64,000 nt of DNA from Bryum argenteum. Its lineage: Eukaryota; Streptophyta; Bryopsida; Bryales; Bryaceae. Position 1 is the stretch's first letter. The number at the start of each line of letters is the position of its first letter. Below the pieces are notes generated by a model, which saw nothing but the letters and a program-made list of their open reading frames with translations, was not told the DNA's origin and did no database searches. Below, in pieces: positions 12,071 through 25,491 of this stretch. The position numbers were made by a program, and so were the translations under genes. The stretch lies in contig CM073327.1 in assembly GCA_037043015.1 (NCBI GenBank), forward strand, positions 5,624,727 through 5,688,726. Direction: 5' to 3'.

Positions 12071-12355
12071 TTAACCCCAAACTTCCCTTAAAACCCGAAA
12101 TGGGTTTTGGAGGAGAAAATCTCAGCCAACTTTGACCATTATAATCTCACAAATGAGGAAGAATGAACAGTTCAATTTTGGTATGTGCATAGAATTTCAA
12201 GTGAGATCTTACGGCTAAATCTATCAAACAATGCTCAAATTGATTGATTTATTTATTTATATTGAATCTATTAAACAATGCTCAAATTTATTTATTTATT
12301 TATTTATATTGAATCTATCAAACAATGCTCAAATCAACAAGGAAATTTAGGGTTA
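12071..12355 (+). mobile_element. piggyBac-like MITE, copy E
   Basis: Starts TTAACCCC at 12071 and probably ends TTTAGGGTTAA at 12355. The left half closely matches copy A. The right half is swollen by a duplicated TTTA microsatellite and AATCTATYAAACAATGCTC segments. Confidence 0.5.
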
Positions 12356-12639
12356 ACATCTTCGGGAAAATGTTCTTTTATTCGCCTTAGCCTAGCACAG
12401 GGGTTTGCTCATTTTTGCTCATTGGAATCAAGTAACAACCTCAATGTGTTCAATAATAACTAGAAAAAGTGTGCTATGTTGGTAATATCATTTTCCATGG
12501 TTGTAGATGAGGATATTGTATATTGATTGGCACAACAAGAAGAAAAACACTTACAATGTAAAAAAAAAAAAAAAAACACCATATTATTTTTCAAATATCT
12601 CAAAGTTTTCTTTGATTAGAGATATTGATCTTCTCAATG

Positions 12640-12923
12640 TTAACCCCTTAAGATCCTTGATGCAAAATTGCCTAAATCATAGAAAATGACCTTTGTCTAC
12701 TTCAAGCCAAATAAAGCTTAATTTAAGCATCATTTAGGAGATCCAACTGTAGGATCTCAAACTGAACTTGCCTTTCCACTTGCCTTTGGAATTTGAACCT
12801 TCGATTCTTTTTAATTTGTGAGATTGTAATGGTCAAAGTTGGCTGGTTTTTTTTTTTTTTTTTTTTTTTTCCTACAAAAACTCCAAGAAACCAATTTGGC
12901 TTTCTTAGATCTTTAGAGGTTAA
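12640..12923 (-). mobile_element. piggyBac-like MITE, copy C (inverted)
   Basis: TTAACCCCTTAAGATCC at the left and GATCTTTAGAGGTTAA at the right. The conserved interior (TGGTCAAAGTTGGCTG) runs opposite to copies A, D and E. A poly-T run at about 12847-12870 replaces part of the interior. Confidence 0.6.
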
Positions 12924-14096
12924 ATTTTGATTTTAAAAAATAATACTATTTTTTACACCTCATTGGATGGGTCACACAAACTAGTCTTGAGTATTTAGTG
13001 ATCTCAATACAAAAAACAAATATGAGATTTTCACATACTATTGTATATTTACACAAGTATTGGTATATTGGTATGAAGATATTGTTCATATAAATAACAA
13101 CAATTGAGTCAACCTTGTAAGTAAGATATTTAGGATTTCTTTTGTTTTATGGATAAGGTGTCAAGTATGATATGACATGTCAGCAGTGCTGAATGATAAG
13201 CATATACTTGTTAGTATCTTCACTTCCTTATCATTGGCCCATACGGTTCATCAACAATTCACTTCACTACAATATTTTTATATTGAGAGCCACAGTATAT
13301 AGAGAAGCTACAGTAATAGTTGGAAGTAACCCCCTAAAGGAGCTAGAGAACCTCTACAGTGACTCTCTAGACGGCCATATCTGAAATCCGTGAACAAAGT
13401 TTTTTTGAATTCGATATGGAGGATCTTGTTCAGTCTAATTAGTTTACAAAACAATTCTTTTTTATTTATTAAATTTCACTCTACAGATCTTGAGATACAT
13501 TGAGTCAAAGTTTCAATTTCTGTAAATTTTTTATTTTGGAGCATATTGACCTCAGTGAGGCTTCACTCTATTAAGGGTTAAGCCCTCTCAAGCATACTGT
13601 TTTTGTACTTGTGATATTTAGAATATTTGTAACTCTTGAGGTATTTTGTATCCATGGTGTCGCTCTATAGTGTGAAACTCTCCTAATTTTTTTAAAAAAA
13701 AAACTCTTACTACTAAGAAGAAAAGAAATTAAGTAGAAAATTACAAACTCACATTGTCCTTTGTTTTTGTTTTTAGACAAAAATGTTCAAAAATAAAAGA
13801 AATCAATCACACACACATTTTCTTTCCCCTCACAAAGGATTCCTTATTTCAATTTAAGGTTACCGAAGTACAAGAATCTTCTCGAACTTTCAAATGTTGA
13901 AATGTACAATAAAAGCCGTAAGTACATATAACCATTTTTTGTACTTACAAATACCCACAACACGAACATTTTAAAAACGTTAAAAGCACAAAAACAAAAT
14001 AAATTACATTACACAAACGTAGACCATGGAACAATAATATTTGTCTAATATTGTGCTCAATTGTTTATTTATTGAAAAACTACCCTCAAATAACCA

Positions 14097-14364
14097 TTAA
14101 CCCCTAAAGATCCAAGATTGCCGAAATGGCTTTTTGAGATTTCCGCAGGGAAAAATTTCAGCCAACTTTGACCATTATAATCTCAAAATTGGAGAAAAAC
14201 TAACGGTTCGAATTTGTTACTAGAGTAAAGGGTCAAGTTAGCTTCAAGATCCTACGGTTGGATCCTCTAATTAATGCTTAGATTGCGTTTCTTTGGGCCT
14301 GGAGTAGAAGAAGGTTCTTTTTGATGATGTAAACAATTTTGTATCAAGGATATTTAGGGGTTAA
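14097..14364 (+). mobile_element. piggyBac-like MITE, copy D
   Basis: TTAACCCCTAAAGATCC...GGATATTTAGGGGTTAA, with the family interior CAGCCAACTTTGACCATTATAATC reading left to right. TTAA flanks both ends. Total 268 bases. Confidence 0.7.
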
Positions 14365-15317
14365 AATTATCAAATCCAAAGTATGACACAACTTCATAGA
14401 TAATTTCAAAAAAGACAAAAAAGACAACAAAAAAGTGAATCCTACAAACTTGTGGCTGCAGTGATTTTTATTTTGTCATCTTCCAACAAGGAATTCAAAA
14501 ATAAATAAATAAATAAATATTCTCCATGCAGTGGTTCTGAGCTACTGGCCCAGTCAATTCTATTATTTTATTCCTGATATTTTTGAGCTTTGAGAAAAGG
14601 GAATGAGCCAAATTTATCCAAAAATATATATATTTTAAAAAAATAAAAATTAAAAAAATTTAAAAAATGGCCACAATCCCCCTAAACGAGGCGGGTACAC
14701 CATTTCTATCATCTTTATTGAGATCCTACTACTACCGCAATCATTGATTTACGCTTTTTACAGACATACATACATACATCATGTTGTTTGTTTTTACAGA
14801 CACCCGCTTCGCGAAAGTTACCACCAGCCTACCTTGTGGGCGGCTCGGCTCGCTAGTAAGAGAAAAAAAAAACCACACACATGTAGATTGTTAGCCGGCG
14901 TCAAATTTTAGTAGGAATGAAAGTCGACGAGAAGGTTCATTATGTGGAAAATCATGAATCTTATGTGTGTTGACATCATACTCTTAGGGCTTGCATGTAA
15001 ATTTGTTTAGGTTAAGGGAATGATAATAGTGTGATTTTTTAAAACTACTTTTTAATAAAAACAGTATTGAAAAAATATTCTAAAATGATGGTATTATTGG
15101 TGACATGGCTATAGTTGTTGTATACATGGGGTTAAGAAAAGGAGTTTCTCGCACATATATAATGAATTACATATAATGAGACGCGTCTTAGTGGTACCCA
15201 TATCATGCCCTTGTCTCTTAGAGCAAGCTCTATACAAAGTTCATAGAGTATATAAGGATGATTATGTACTTTCAACTTTTCAAGAGCAACTGATGCCCAA
15301 GAACAATTGTATGTGGA

Positions 15318-15319
15318 AT

Positions 15320-15358
<39 letters not shown>

Positions 15359-15415
15359 TTACCTTCAGATATTCATAACTCATAAATTTCAAAACCATGG
15401 AATACCCCCCCCCCC

Positions 15416-15442
<27 letters not shown>
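15318..15442. repeat. TTTA microsatellite and C/A homopolymers
   Basis: A (TTTA)n tract of ~43 bases at 15318-15360. A run of eleven C followed by about 27 A lies at 15405-15442. Length in such tracts is unreliable in any assembly. Confidence 0.85.
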
Positions 15443-15446
<4 letters not shown>

Positions 15447-17153
15447 ATAACTTTCCTCCAAGTACAAGTTGGCATGTACTAAGAAGAGATAAGAAGGTTA
15501 TAATACTTAGAACAATCAATCTGGAGGAGTCAAAAGGGTACAGACAACTCCATTTCCTCAAAATCTTGCACTACAAGATATACTATTTTTCTACCCACAG
15601 TAAATCATAGCCGCAATTCGAAACCCGCATGACCCATGTTAAAGAATTTATACACATACAAATGGCATCCAAGACAAATCAAGTGGGTGGGCATGGGGCC
15701 CGAGTATGCCACTTTCATGCATGGGATGCCAATCAGTTGGGGCGGGTTGAATGGTGCACATCGGATCTAGCCTGGCGGAGGAGGACGGGAGGGCCCCCCC
15801 TCGGGATGCGGTACAACATTCCATCAAGCTTCGCGAATCTCCCTTTGCGCCATAAACTCCCCCAAGGATATGTTTTTGCTACGTAAAGATATTTTAAGTT
15901 TTTGAAAAGTATGGCGAGAGAGGATATGATGCGGAGGAGGTGATTGTACTATGGAGTATGCCTACTTGTGAAAGCCATCTTTATGGTAGATATACCCATT
16001 GATTTAATGCTAATCAAATGTGCACATAAAGGCCATTCCATACCAAAAACCTTGGTGAATTGTTTGTTTCTCAATTACCCCGAAATGATTCACACCTAAT
16101 AATGTATTATAAGATTTTTTGTTTGAATGTTGAAAAATTAGGGCATTTGAAGCGTACTTTTATATAAATGTCCCAAGATGAGTAAGCAAGCCATTCACAT
16201 AGGAGGGCAAAAATCCTCTCATGTGGTTGGTCCATGTGAGGAAAGATAATGTGGTTGGTCCATGTGAGGAAAGATAATGGATTTTGGAATGAATTAGACA
16301 GAAGAAAAAATTATTCTATTTGGCAATGATAATCATTCTAATACACATTTTTGCAAGTAGAGGCTAAGATTTATGAAATCATAATTTTTTTGGGTTATTT
16401 TTGGACTATCGGAAGTTGCATCCGGACCCAATTGGCACCAACGGGTTGGTCCTATACATGCTAGAAATAAGTCATGATGAAAATATCAAAAACGCTGATT
16501 CCAATCTTCATTACTTCACGATTTTGTTTACAAATGTGCCAATACTTCATGGGTGCGTTTACAATTCTACGGTAAATGACGCTTATGAGTACATGTACCT
16601 TGTGCATATATGGTGCTTCACCTTACATACATTGACCCTTTTTTGCACATAGGGTCTTTGACAAGCGTAGGAATGTTTGTGCCTTGGACACTTCTCGCCC
16701 ATATTGGGGCCATCCGTGCTTCACCCCACATACATTAACCCTTTTCCGCAGGCAGGGCCTTTGTGGGCATGGCCTTTGACAGGCCTAGGAAGGGATACGA
16801 AGGAATGTTCATGTCTTGGAGATTTCTCAATCATATTAGGGCCAACCCAATAGTAAAGGATTAACTTACACATTATAACAAGAATGAACAAAATGTACCG
16901 GTACTCAAAACTCCAATATTTTCTACTCTACATGGCCCCTTTCAACCATGTGCTTAACCCCCAAAAAAATAAAATAAAATAAAATATTAATTTTTTTTAA
17001 AAAAAAAAAATAAAAAAATTAGAAAGCTTCCATAGAAGAGTTTAAATGTTTCCATGTTTTTACAATGATACAAATACTAACCCAAACCTCATAAGAAAAG
17101 ACAGGTATTGATTATTCCCACACAGAATGCTCAAATGTTGATGATAAGTTTAC

Positions 17154-20100
17154 TTATTCAAAGGAAAGCCTTTGCGTATTGACAAGCGAAGCATAAACGC
17201 CATCTTTGGCAATGAGCTCCGCATGCGTTCCGATCTCTATCACCGACCCGTCTGCGCACACCGCGATCTGGTGCGCCGCTTGCACTGTGCTCAATCTGTG
17301 CGCTATCACCAACGTCGTCCGACCCTGTGCAACAACCACAAATCACCCCACCAACAATTTCATGAGATTATGCATAGTACTCATGCTAAGATAACCACAA
17401 AAATCAAGTATTCAATGCATATATTACAAGACATACACTTTAGTTGGAGACTTGAAATCTGTGAATGGTATTCTAATACAGTGAAGAAGACGATTCTGTA
17501 AAAAAATGAAGAAAAAAATGACTTTGAGGGAGAAGTCTCATGTGGAAGGTCACCCAAAACCAGTTACTCCATGTGCACATGAGGTACTTTCTTCTCTCTC
17601 CCAAATCTAAAGTAAGAATCTGAAGGGAAGAGTTTCTAGCCATGCTTGGTTATACGCCTGTGATTGGAACCACTCAAAAGTGATATACAAATATATGAGA
17701 TGGGTGGAGTGTGAGAAGGGGAGGTAGGGAGAAACCTTCATTAGTCGATCGAGAGCGCCTTGTACTAGCCGCTCACTCACACTATCTAACGCACTCGTGG
17801 CCTGCAACGACATATAAAAGAAGAATTTAAAATAGAGTCCACCATTGGAAGGAATCTGGAGGTGGAGTACTAAATGGTGGTGCATACCTCATCTAAGATC
17901 AAAATAGGAGCGTTCTTCAACAACGCCCTTGCAATTGCTATTCTCTGCACGAGTAGTATCCCACAAACGAAGATTATTCAGACGGTAACAAACTCTCCTT
18001 GTTTTTGCGATTTAGAAAAAAGAAACTCTAGAAACTGTCTTCTCTGGTAAACTGCTGTTGAAAAAACCAACAGTGTGTTTTCGAGAGAAGGGTCGAGTGA
18101 TTCATACCTGGCGTTGGCCACCACTGAGAAGGCTGCCTCGCTCTCCCACCATAGTATTATACCCCTGCATCACAAAATGCACTTCACTGTCAACTCCTTC
18201 TTTCTCAAGTCAACAACGATACGATGCTCTCAAATCACCAAGTCATTAGTACCTCCGGAAGTGAAACAATGAAGTCGTGTGCATTGGCAGCTTTCGCCGC
18301 TGCTATGATCTCCGATTCAGATACGTCCTTATTGGGTAATCCGTATGCGATATTCTCGGAAACTGTCATTGCGAACAGCACTGGCTCCTGGAAACACAGC
18401 CAACAATGAAAGAGAATGATATATGATTGATTGTATGGAGGTGTCAGATACATGAAAAGATGATAAAATGAGTGATAGTACGGAGGTGTGTACAGTACCT
18501 GGTTTACGATGGAAATGGCTCGGGCCCATTCTGATTTGTCGAACTTGCGAACATCGATGCCTGCTAGTGTTACTCGCCCATCCGTTGGCTGCATTACACA
18601 TCCATTGCACCATGTTAGCATCAAACTGAAGATGAAGGAAGTACACAATTGTAAATACCATCGAACTGAAGGTTCATTTGTACAAGTAATGAATGGAAGT
18701 TGTGTAGGCTGAAAGAGACTGGTTTCAGAGTTGGTACCTCGTAAAAGCGAGCAAGTAGCTGCACGATGGTACTCTTCCCCGCGCCACTCGATCCCACAAC
18801 CGCCGTAACAGTACTCCGCTTCAAATGCAGCGTAATCCCCTTCAGAATCAGCGCTTCCGGCCTCAAAGGGTACGCAAAAAACACATCTGCACAAAAAAGA
18901 CACAGACCTTCAAAACACAATCCCAAAACATTCAAGAGGATTACACTCTCCAACCACAAGAAAGTGTGGACCTCGGAGGATTTACCTTCGAGGACAACGT
19001 CGCCGGACCAGGCCAATTCACAGACGGATTTCTTGGAGTCGTAGTTGAGAGAATGAATAGCGCCGGCTCCATTGACGGGAGCATCGATGACTGTGGTGTC
19101 GACTGAGCTTGCACACTCGTCGCTGCTTTGTAACTCGCCGCGTGCTTCGCGTTCTAGTCCGTGTGCTAGCCATTCGTCTACCTCGGCTCTGCCTACTATG
19201 TTGTTGATTCGGTTCACTGCTTGGAGCATGCCTTGGAGGTCTGCTAGCGTGTTCACGAACCCTTGCACCTGCCCACATCCACATTCTGTCCATTAAATCA
19301 ACTCCAAGCCTGATTTGAGGCTGCTGGATATGGAGTAATCCATTCAGGATTAGGAAGATTTGCAACATTTTGATCAAACTAACTCGTCCCTTGCAGTACC
19401 ATATGGAATTGAATTGTTTGGCTTACCGCGAATGTTAATGTGAAAGTGTATCCGATGAAGGAAACCATCGTTCCAACTGCGAGTTCTCCCTACAAACAAC
19501 AACAAAATAGCCGATGTCAATCAGAACTGCTGCTCCATTACACATCCACTGCAGCTTTGTAGAGGTTTTCGAGGGGGTGGCTTACAGCTTTGACTTTGGA
19601 GCCACCGAGAACGTAAAGCGCCATGAGAGAGACGTAGATCGCAACGCGAGTCCAAGACTCGTTTGTGGATTTTAACCAACCCAATTTGTCTCCACTTTGT
19701 TGATATGCCAAAACCTAGCTCAGTTACAAAACATAATTCAGTCAACAAGACGAGCCAAAACCGCTTAAACCCTAAACCCTGAAAACGAGTCGAGCTTCGA
19801 TAGCTTACAAATTTGTCGAACATTCCTGTCTGTCTTCTTTCACCGCCAAATGACCGAACCTGCACACAATAATCAACCATTTGGAACTGAGAATGAATGT
19901 TGCTTAAGATTCTACTGCAAATACCATGAATTGGATTTTTTTTTTTACAGAGTAGCACGGAGTACTGACCGTTCGAATGGCTGAGAATGTCTCGCTCGCA
20001 CAATCTATGATCCGAGCCTGGACCATTCCATGCGCTTTGAAAACCTGCATTGTCGTCCGCTTGTAGATTGCTGCAACACGAAAACGATATTCAAATAACG

Positions 20101-22446
20101 AAACATGGCAATTTGCTTTAGATGATGAGTTTGTGATCCAGGACCGGTGCTCACCTACAATAGCGGAGATGGAAAGCATCAAAATTCCAAGAACAGGAGC
20201 AAGCTGAGCGGATAGCACAAAGAGAATCACAAGTGTTCCCATCATCTGCAGACACCCACCACCACAAAAACATGAGTTGTTGCAGAAGTGAACTAGAAAT
20301 CGTGGCATCTGACCGTTTCAGTTTCCAGTTTCATGAAGTAGGATGTATGCCCACGACCCTTCAGCTCATTAAGTAGCTCCCATCGATAGGATTTGCTAAG
20401 TTCACATGACTGAGTTCTGTATCACGAGGCTTCAACTATGAGCATTATATCCACGATGATGGAAGCATCTACTACCGGAAAACTACAAGTATCTTCAATA
20501 TGTTACAGGTTACGTAATTCTAGAGAGAATCTGCCAGTGGGGAGCAGATTCGAGAAAATTCACTGACCTCGGAGAAAGCTCGGAATCCACGATCTCTGGA
20601 GACGTTTTCATTGACGAGATCCTTCATGGCACCCAAGTCTTGAGAAAGAATGCCCGTGAGTTCACCAACCTGGCCATGCACGCTGCCATAAAGACCTTCA
20701 AACCGTCACCCAACACCAGAAAAATAACAACAACAAATACTCGAAACCATTCACAAACCCCGTCCTGCCTGCCACTAGTCACAATTGCACGAAGAAGACA
20801 GTACCTTGTGACGATCGAAAAACTCCACCTGAGGCAAAAAGAAGCAACATCAACTATCACTCTTTTCCATCGCTCAATACACCTCTCCATTCAAAGTGCT
20901 ATATTCACTAAAGAAGCATTTGTCCATTATAACTTGTTGTCTGTAAGCAACTCAATTAGTTCGAAATCAATTCTAAAGGACATTCGGCTTACAACGGTTT
21001 TTAGGTGATAGTAAAAGAGAAGAGAGTGGTTTACCTTTTGAATGAGAATGCGACGGAAGACCTGTGAGCGCAAATTGGCCATCACACTCTCCCACACGTG
21101 CACCATGTTTGTCACGAACACCACCGTTAATAGAGGCTCCAAAACGTAGATTCCTCCCAGCTTGGCTAGAAGCTCACTCAGTGGCTCCTTCCTCACTCCT
21201 ATCAGCGTCTCGAAGAATTTGCCTGGTCACAGCAATGCCACTTTTCCGTTTGAAAATTTCCTCACGATATCATCAAGTCAAAGCCTACGATGATGTTTCA
21301 AACTAAAATTCAATCGAGTTTTTTTCACTGTGCTGCTTTCTGGAGGTGTGACCTCGCAGTTTGTGACTGTGAACCACACTACGATCGTGCTGTGGGTTAC
21401 AAGTAAGTGACGATCACGGTGACTATACTACCTCCTACCTCCACATCGAAGTAATGATCACAGCATCATCCTCGGTGCTGTTGATTCGAATGATTCAACT
21501 ACAAAGCCAAAAACCTCCTCACAGTATCACCAAATCAAATCCCTAACATCGAGCGATGATGTTTCGAACTAATTTCTCATGAAGTTTTTTTTATAACATG
21601 CTGTTCACTTGCTCCTGTGAAATACTTAGAAAACGCTGAGCAAGCATCGATTACAATGACCATACCATCTCCTACCTCTACATCGAAGTGATGATCACAG
21701 CATCACTCTAAATGATGCTGATTCAAAAAGTTCAATTTTACGAAGCTGAAAACCTCCTCACAATTTCAACAAGTCAATCCCTAAAATCACCGACAATGTT
21801 TCGAACTAAATGTCTGTCGTGATTTAGTCAACATGCAGTTTAATTGTATGAGCTCTCACCTCGCAACTTTTTTTATTGTATCAAACATCAAGAAAACGGT
21901 ACTCTAGGTAAACGAAAAAGAGTTCATAAGCAAAGTGACCATATCCTCTTCCTACCGCCACATCGAAGTGATAATATGGAGAAACGCCATTTTCCAGCAT
22001 TGCTTGGTAGTGCACAAACCTGAGAAGAGGGGCATGGTGAGGGTACAAGTGGTCGCAGCAACAAGAGCCGCAGCAGCAACGGTAAGCCTTAGCTTCTGTT
22101 TCCACAGCAATCCCACCACGAGGCTCCAAGTGATAATCGGCTTGGGTCCTCGAGGCGCGACAGGCACAGACCCCAGAACATCATCTTCCAGTTTCATAAA
22201 CTGCGGGTCAGCCGGCGGGGAAATGAACGCCGCTCGCGGCCCCCCCTGCGACGACCTCCGTAACCTCAACACCCTCGGCACTGTCGCAACCCGCAACTCT
22301 TCCCCTCTCACAAACTCCTGCCTTTTCAGATTCAAAAGCCGAACCTGCCCACCCAACCCCAATACCCTTGTTGGCGGACTCTTGGGTACCGCCCAACAAC
22401 AAGAACTCGTACTGAATTGCCGCTGACTAGCAATCACCATCGCCAT
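17154..22446 (-). CDS. ABCB28: ABC transporter B family member 28-like, chloroplastic (half transporter)
   Basis: Seventeen exons on the minus strand: 22446-22020, 21222-21035, 20828-20805, 20669-20568, 20245-20155, 20070-19970, 19859-19809, 19714-19586, 19489-19427, 19268-18986, 18886-18738, 18588-18499, 18387-18253, 18164-18108, 17944-17888, 17801-17736 and 17324-17154. All introns are GT-AG and the sum is 727 codons plus stop, against ~714 in Arabidopsis ABCB28/NAP8. Exon 1 carries a serine-rich transit region. Exons 1-10 encode the six-helix membrane domain. Exon 11 has Walker A (GSSGAGKST), exons 14-15 the signature LSGGQRQR, exons 15-16 Walker B and D-loop (ILILDEATSALD), and exon 17 the H-loop (VIAHRLST). 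Known family: a homodimerising exporter of plastid membranes; substrate not established here. The frame is intact. An in-frame ATG at 22641 is an alternative start. Confidence 0.92.
21224..22019. repeat. Degenerate tandem repeat filling intron 1 of ABCB28
   Basis: The intron holds about three decayed units of ~240-280 bases. Each includes CCTACCTC(C/T)ACATCGAAGT (21437, 21674 and a variant at 21953) followed by GATCACAGCATCA, CCTCCTCAC and GATGATGTTTC-like blocks. One unit boundary falls next to the splice sites, so the intron grew by internal duplication. Confidence 0.65.
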
Positions 22447-25400
22447 AGCTGCCTCTCTCTCTGTCTCTCTTTCTGTCACCCCCCTCCTGGTAGTCTCGCT
22501 CAAAATCCAATTCCTGTCAGTTGCAGTTAAAGCTCCATTGCTTGCTTGCACTTCCGGATTTGCTAGCTCGATGAGGGGTCTGCTAGCTAAGTTGATAGGC
22601 TGGTTGGTTTGAGCACGGAAGTGTTGGAGTGCACGGCTCAATCTAAGTTGTGAGCATTGTTCAATGAGGTGATTGATTGATGGGATTGGGAGGTAGCTTC
22701 GATTGACCTAAGGGGAATGGAATTCGGATTTGGATGTTGCGAATGTTGTGGAGCGAAGTGCAAGGCAATGGGAATGATAGGCCCAATCGCTCCCACGCTT
22801 TTCGTGAGCGGAACGATACGAAACTACTCGCTGTTCCTTTCCATGCCATGTGCCCCAAGTGCCACTTGGCCCGGAACTGCCACTTTTTCCATGGATGAGG
22901 GTCCCGTCATTGACATTATTAGAAAGACGAAGTGACTATACTTGACCCCTCCTTATTGTCACAGAGTCTCCTTTTTCTTTCAATGTCACACCTCTGGAGT
23001 GTCACACCACGTGAATGGAGATGTTCATCTTAGCTCTAATTTTTCAAATGTGGACAAAATTTTTCATTAAGATTTCTACGACAAAAAGTGGACTTAAATT
23101 GAATTTTAACGCAGGGCTTTGCTGGCTTGGGAAAGTTATGTTTTGGCATTAGTTGGGTGAACAGGGTGGTACACTAAAGATTATAATAAGTGTTGGATGA
23201 CAAGTGGTATAGTTACCACTATCATGCTCCAACACTATTGGTCAACTTGTGGACAATTCGTGTAGTTGGGGCTACCATTTCTTAATGGCACCCTCCCTTT
23301 TAGTCGCCAAAGTTGCAACTTGGATGCTATACTACATCAAAATTTAACACTAAATGTCAACTTCTTCATTTTTCAATTTTTTAATTCTTAGTACTGTTCA
23401 CAATTGGTGTTGGAATTGACGATTAGAGTTGCTACAATTCTACCCTTGTTGACAATTGACATTGATTCTGGACACTTTCTTTAGCACACATGACTTCTGC
23501 AATTCTCAAACAAGATCTATAATTCTCAAACAATATCAAAAACGAATAAGAAAAGAAGATCTTTCCAAGGCAAGAGTAAAAATTGTCCAAAACCTTGAGT
23601 ACTTAATGTATGTAGAGACTATCATTCTATGCATATACATACAAACTACACTTTACTGAAGAAGACTGTTGCTGAAAGCAACAACGCTCTAACCCTCTCG
23701 TAGTGTGATGAGAAACTTATGTGCTTTTAACTTATCTTTGATCACAAGCATCGCAAAAATTTACCAAAAATGTAAAAGAGCATTCACAAGGATACTTATT
23801 CTTCATGACAATTCCAACAAAGGTACGAGACTTGGGATGATGTCATGTAGCACTGGCTTAGAAGGTGCTTTATGTATATATCCTGCAGATGCTTTGTTCG
23901 ACCCAACTCTAATTGCAGCAATAAGCAAACCGGACATTTAACTAAGGAATTGAAAAGATGTATACAAAACCTCATCTTCCATTCTCACTCCTATCATCAA
24001 ACTGCACTCCTAAATTTAATATTTACCATTCATTTTTTCATGCGAAATTCCCCCTAAGCTTCAAAGAAAACTCAATTTGTGCCTTAAAGTCAAAGAACTC
24101 TTCGACTTGCCATAATCGTCAACCAAAAGTCCTAGTTAGGCTTTATGATGTCTCAAAAAATAACATCCCAAGAATAATGTTCGTTTATAAGTTGATTACA
24201 ATCACTTAATAATTGTATCAAATTCATAATGGACTCTTCATCATCACAATACACCTATTCTAGTTATTGTGGACAAGTTGTAAAGTATAGGTATTCACCT
24301 CCTTTGAATCAAGAGATTGTACAAATAAGTATGTTAATTTTATAATCTCACAAATGAATAACTAGGTGGTAGAGGGTAAAAGCTCCCTTTTACTCGATTT
24401 GTGCTCTGGTAGAGCAAATCAAATGACACCAAGAGTCAAAACTTTCTTAACCATCAATGTATTCCCTCACATAGACAGGCCTTCATTTATAAAATTTATT
24501 GGTAAGTTCAAGTATCTAGATCTAATTTGAGTTACCAAGAAGTGACTCAATTTAAATCTTTTTTTGGCTACAACCTAGTAGTTATGGAGTGGTAGGTAAA
24601 TCACCAATAAAAAATAAGCAGTTAAAGATCACCTCTATAACGGTAGTTCGGGGTGAAGACATGCCCACCAAAGGTCCATTTACTAAGGGTCATAAAACCT
24701 TTTCAACATTGGCATCATTCAAGGAATATAGCAATCCAATCCAATTTATACGATTGAGTATTCCAATGACTTTAGATATCCAATTAATCTAAACATTTAG
24801 AAGTTAGATAAATTATACATTTACACATATATTCATTGTTGGGTTCAAGTAACAACTCTTATAGAAGAAAAGTTGCTTCCAAAAATTGTACAAAAACCTA
24901 TTATTTTATTGAACACTTGAAGCTAATCACTACTAAAACTTGGATGACATGACATGTGTCATATAATATATTTGAGTAATTAGGAAATAAAAAAGATGAT
25001 TTTTCTATATTTTGTGGTAATTTTAAGGAGTTCTATAATAAAGAACTTTTTCAAGAGTGTATAGTAGAGTATAACACTATATACTATGCACACAAAGGTG
25101 GAAGGACAATACTATTACAGCGAGACCAATTGAGATAATTTTAAGTTTATTTTTTTTCCTCGTAACGATTTTACTCGGATGATATTTTGAGATTGTAGTA
25201 AGGAAGTACCAACCGTTCGTGACAGGTATCGTTAGTTGAAAGGTGTGGAGATTCACAATCCACTATATATATAATTCTCGATTTGTACTTCTCCTTTCCG
25301 TCTTTTTGTTGTAACACTTGTCCGCGCTCTGCCATTGCGTTGTAGCACTTCTCCGCTCCGCCTTTCTGACGTGGCACTTCTCCTCTCCGCCTTAGTTTAT

Positions 25401-25491
25401 GTTGTAGCACTTCTCTTCTCCATTTTTTGTTGTAGATTATTGTCTTGCACATTTATTTTGGTGTTGCGAATTGCGGTGGTTCATAGAAACC
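22447..25491. other. Intergenic, ABCB28 promoter side
   Basis: The first ~400 bases should hold the ABCB28 promoter and leader, including a CTCTCTCTGTCTCTC run at about 22450-22475. From about 22930 on the sequence is AT-rich with no gene, repeat end or RNA I can support. Confidence 0.5.

Larger units (their letters stand above)
7664..17153. other. Gene-free AT-rich repeat region
   Basis: About 9.5 kb with no open frame or splice pattern that supports a gene. It contains MITEs, a dispersed AT-rich repeat and microsatellites, listed separately. Small duplications also occur: a 28-base unit twice at 16221-16276 and a diverged ~100-base duplication at 16616-16790. A weak TTAACCCC start at 8400 and a pair at about 13328/13580 may be further decayed MITEs. 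Confidence 0.6.

Noticed and set aside
15629-15886. Possible gene at 15.6-15.9 kb
   Set aside because: Single short frame in an AT-rich repeat region with no homology I recognise and no splice context.
22446-22641. ATG at 22641 as the ABCB28 start
   Set aside because: It would add 65 residues without transit-peptide character over a CT/GA-rich leader; the Met at 22446 gives a normal plastid targeting start. Kept only as an alternative.
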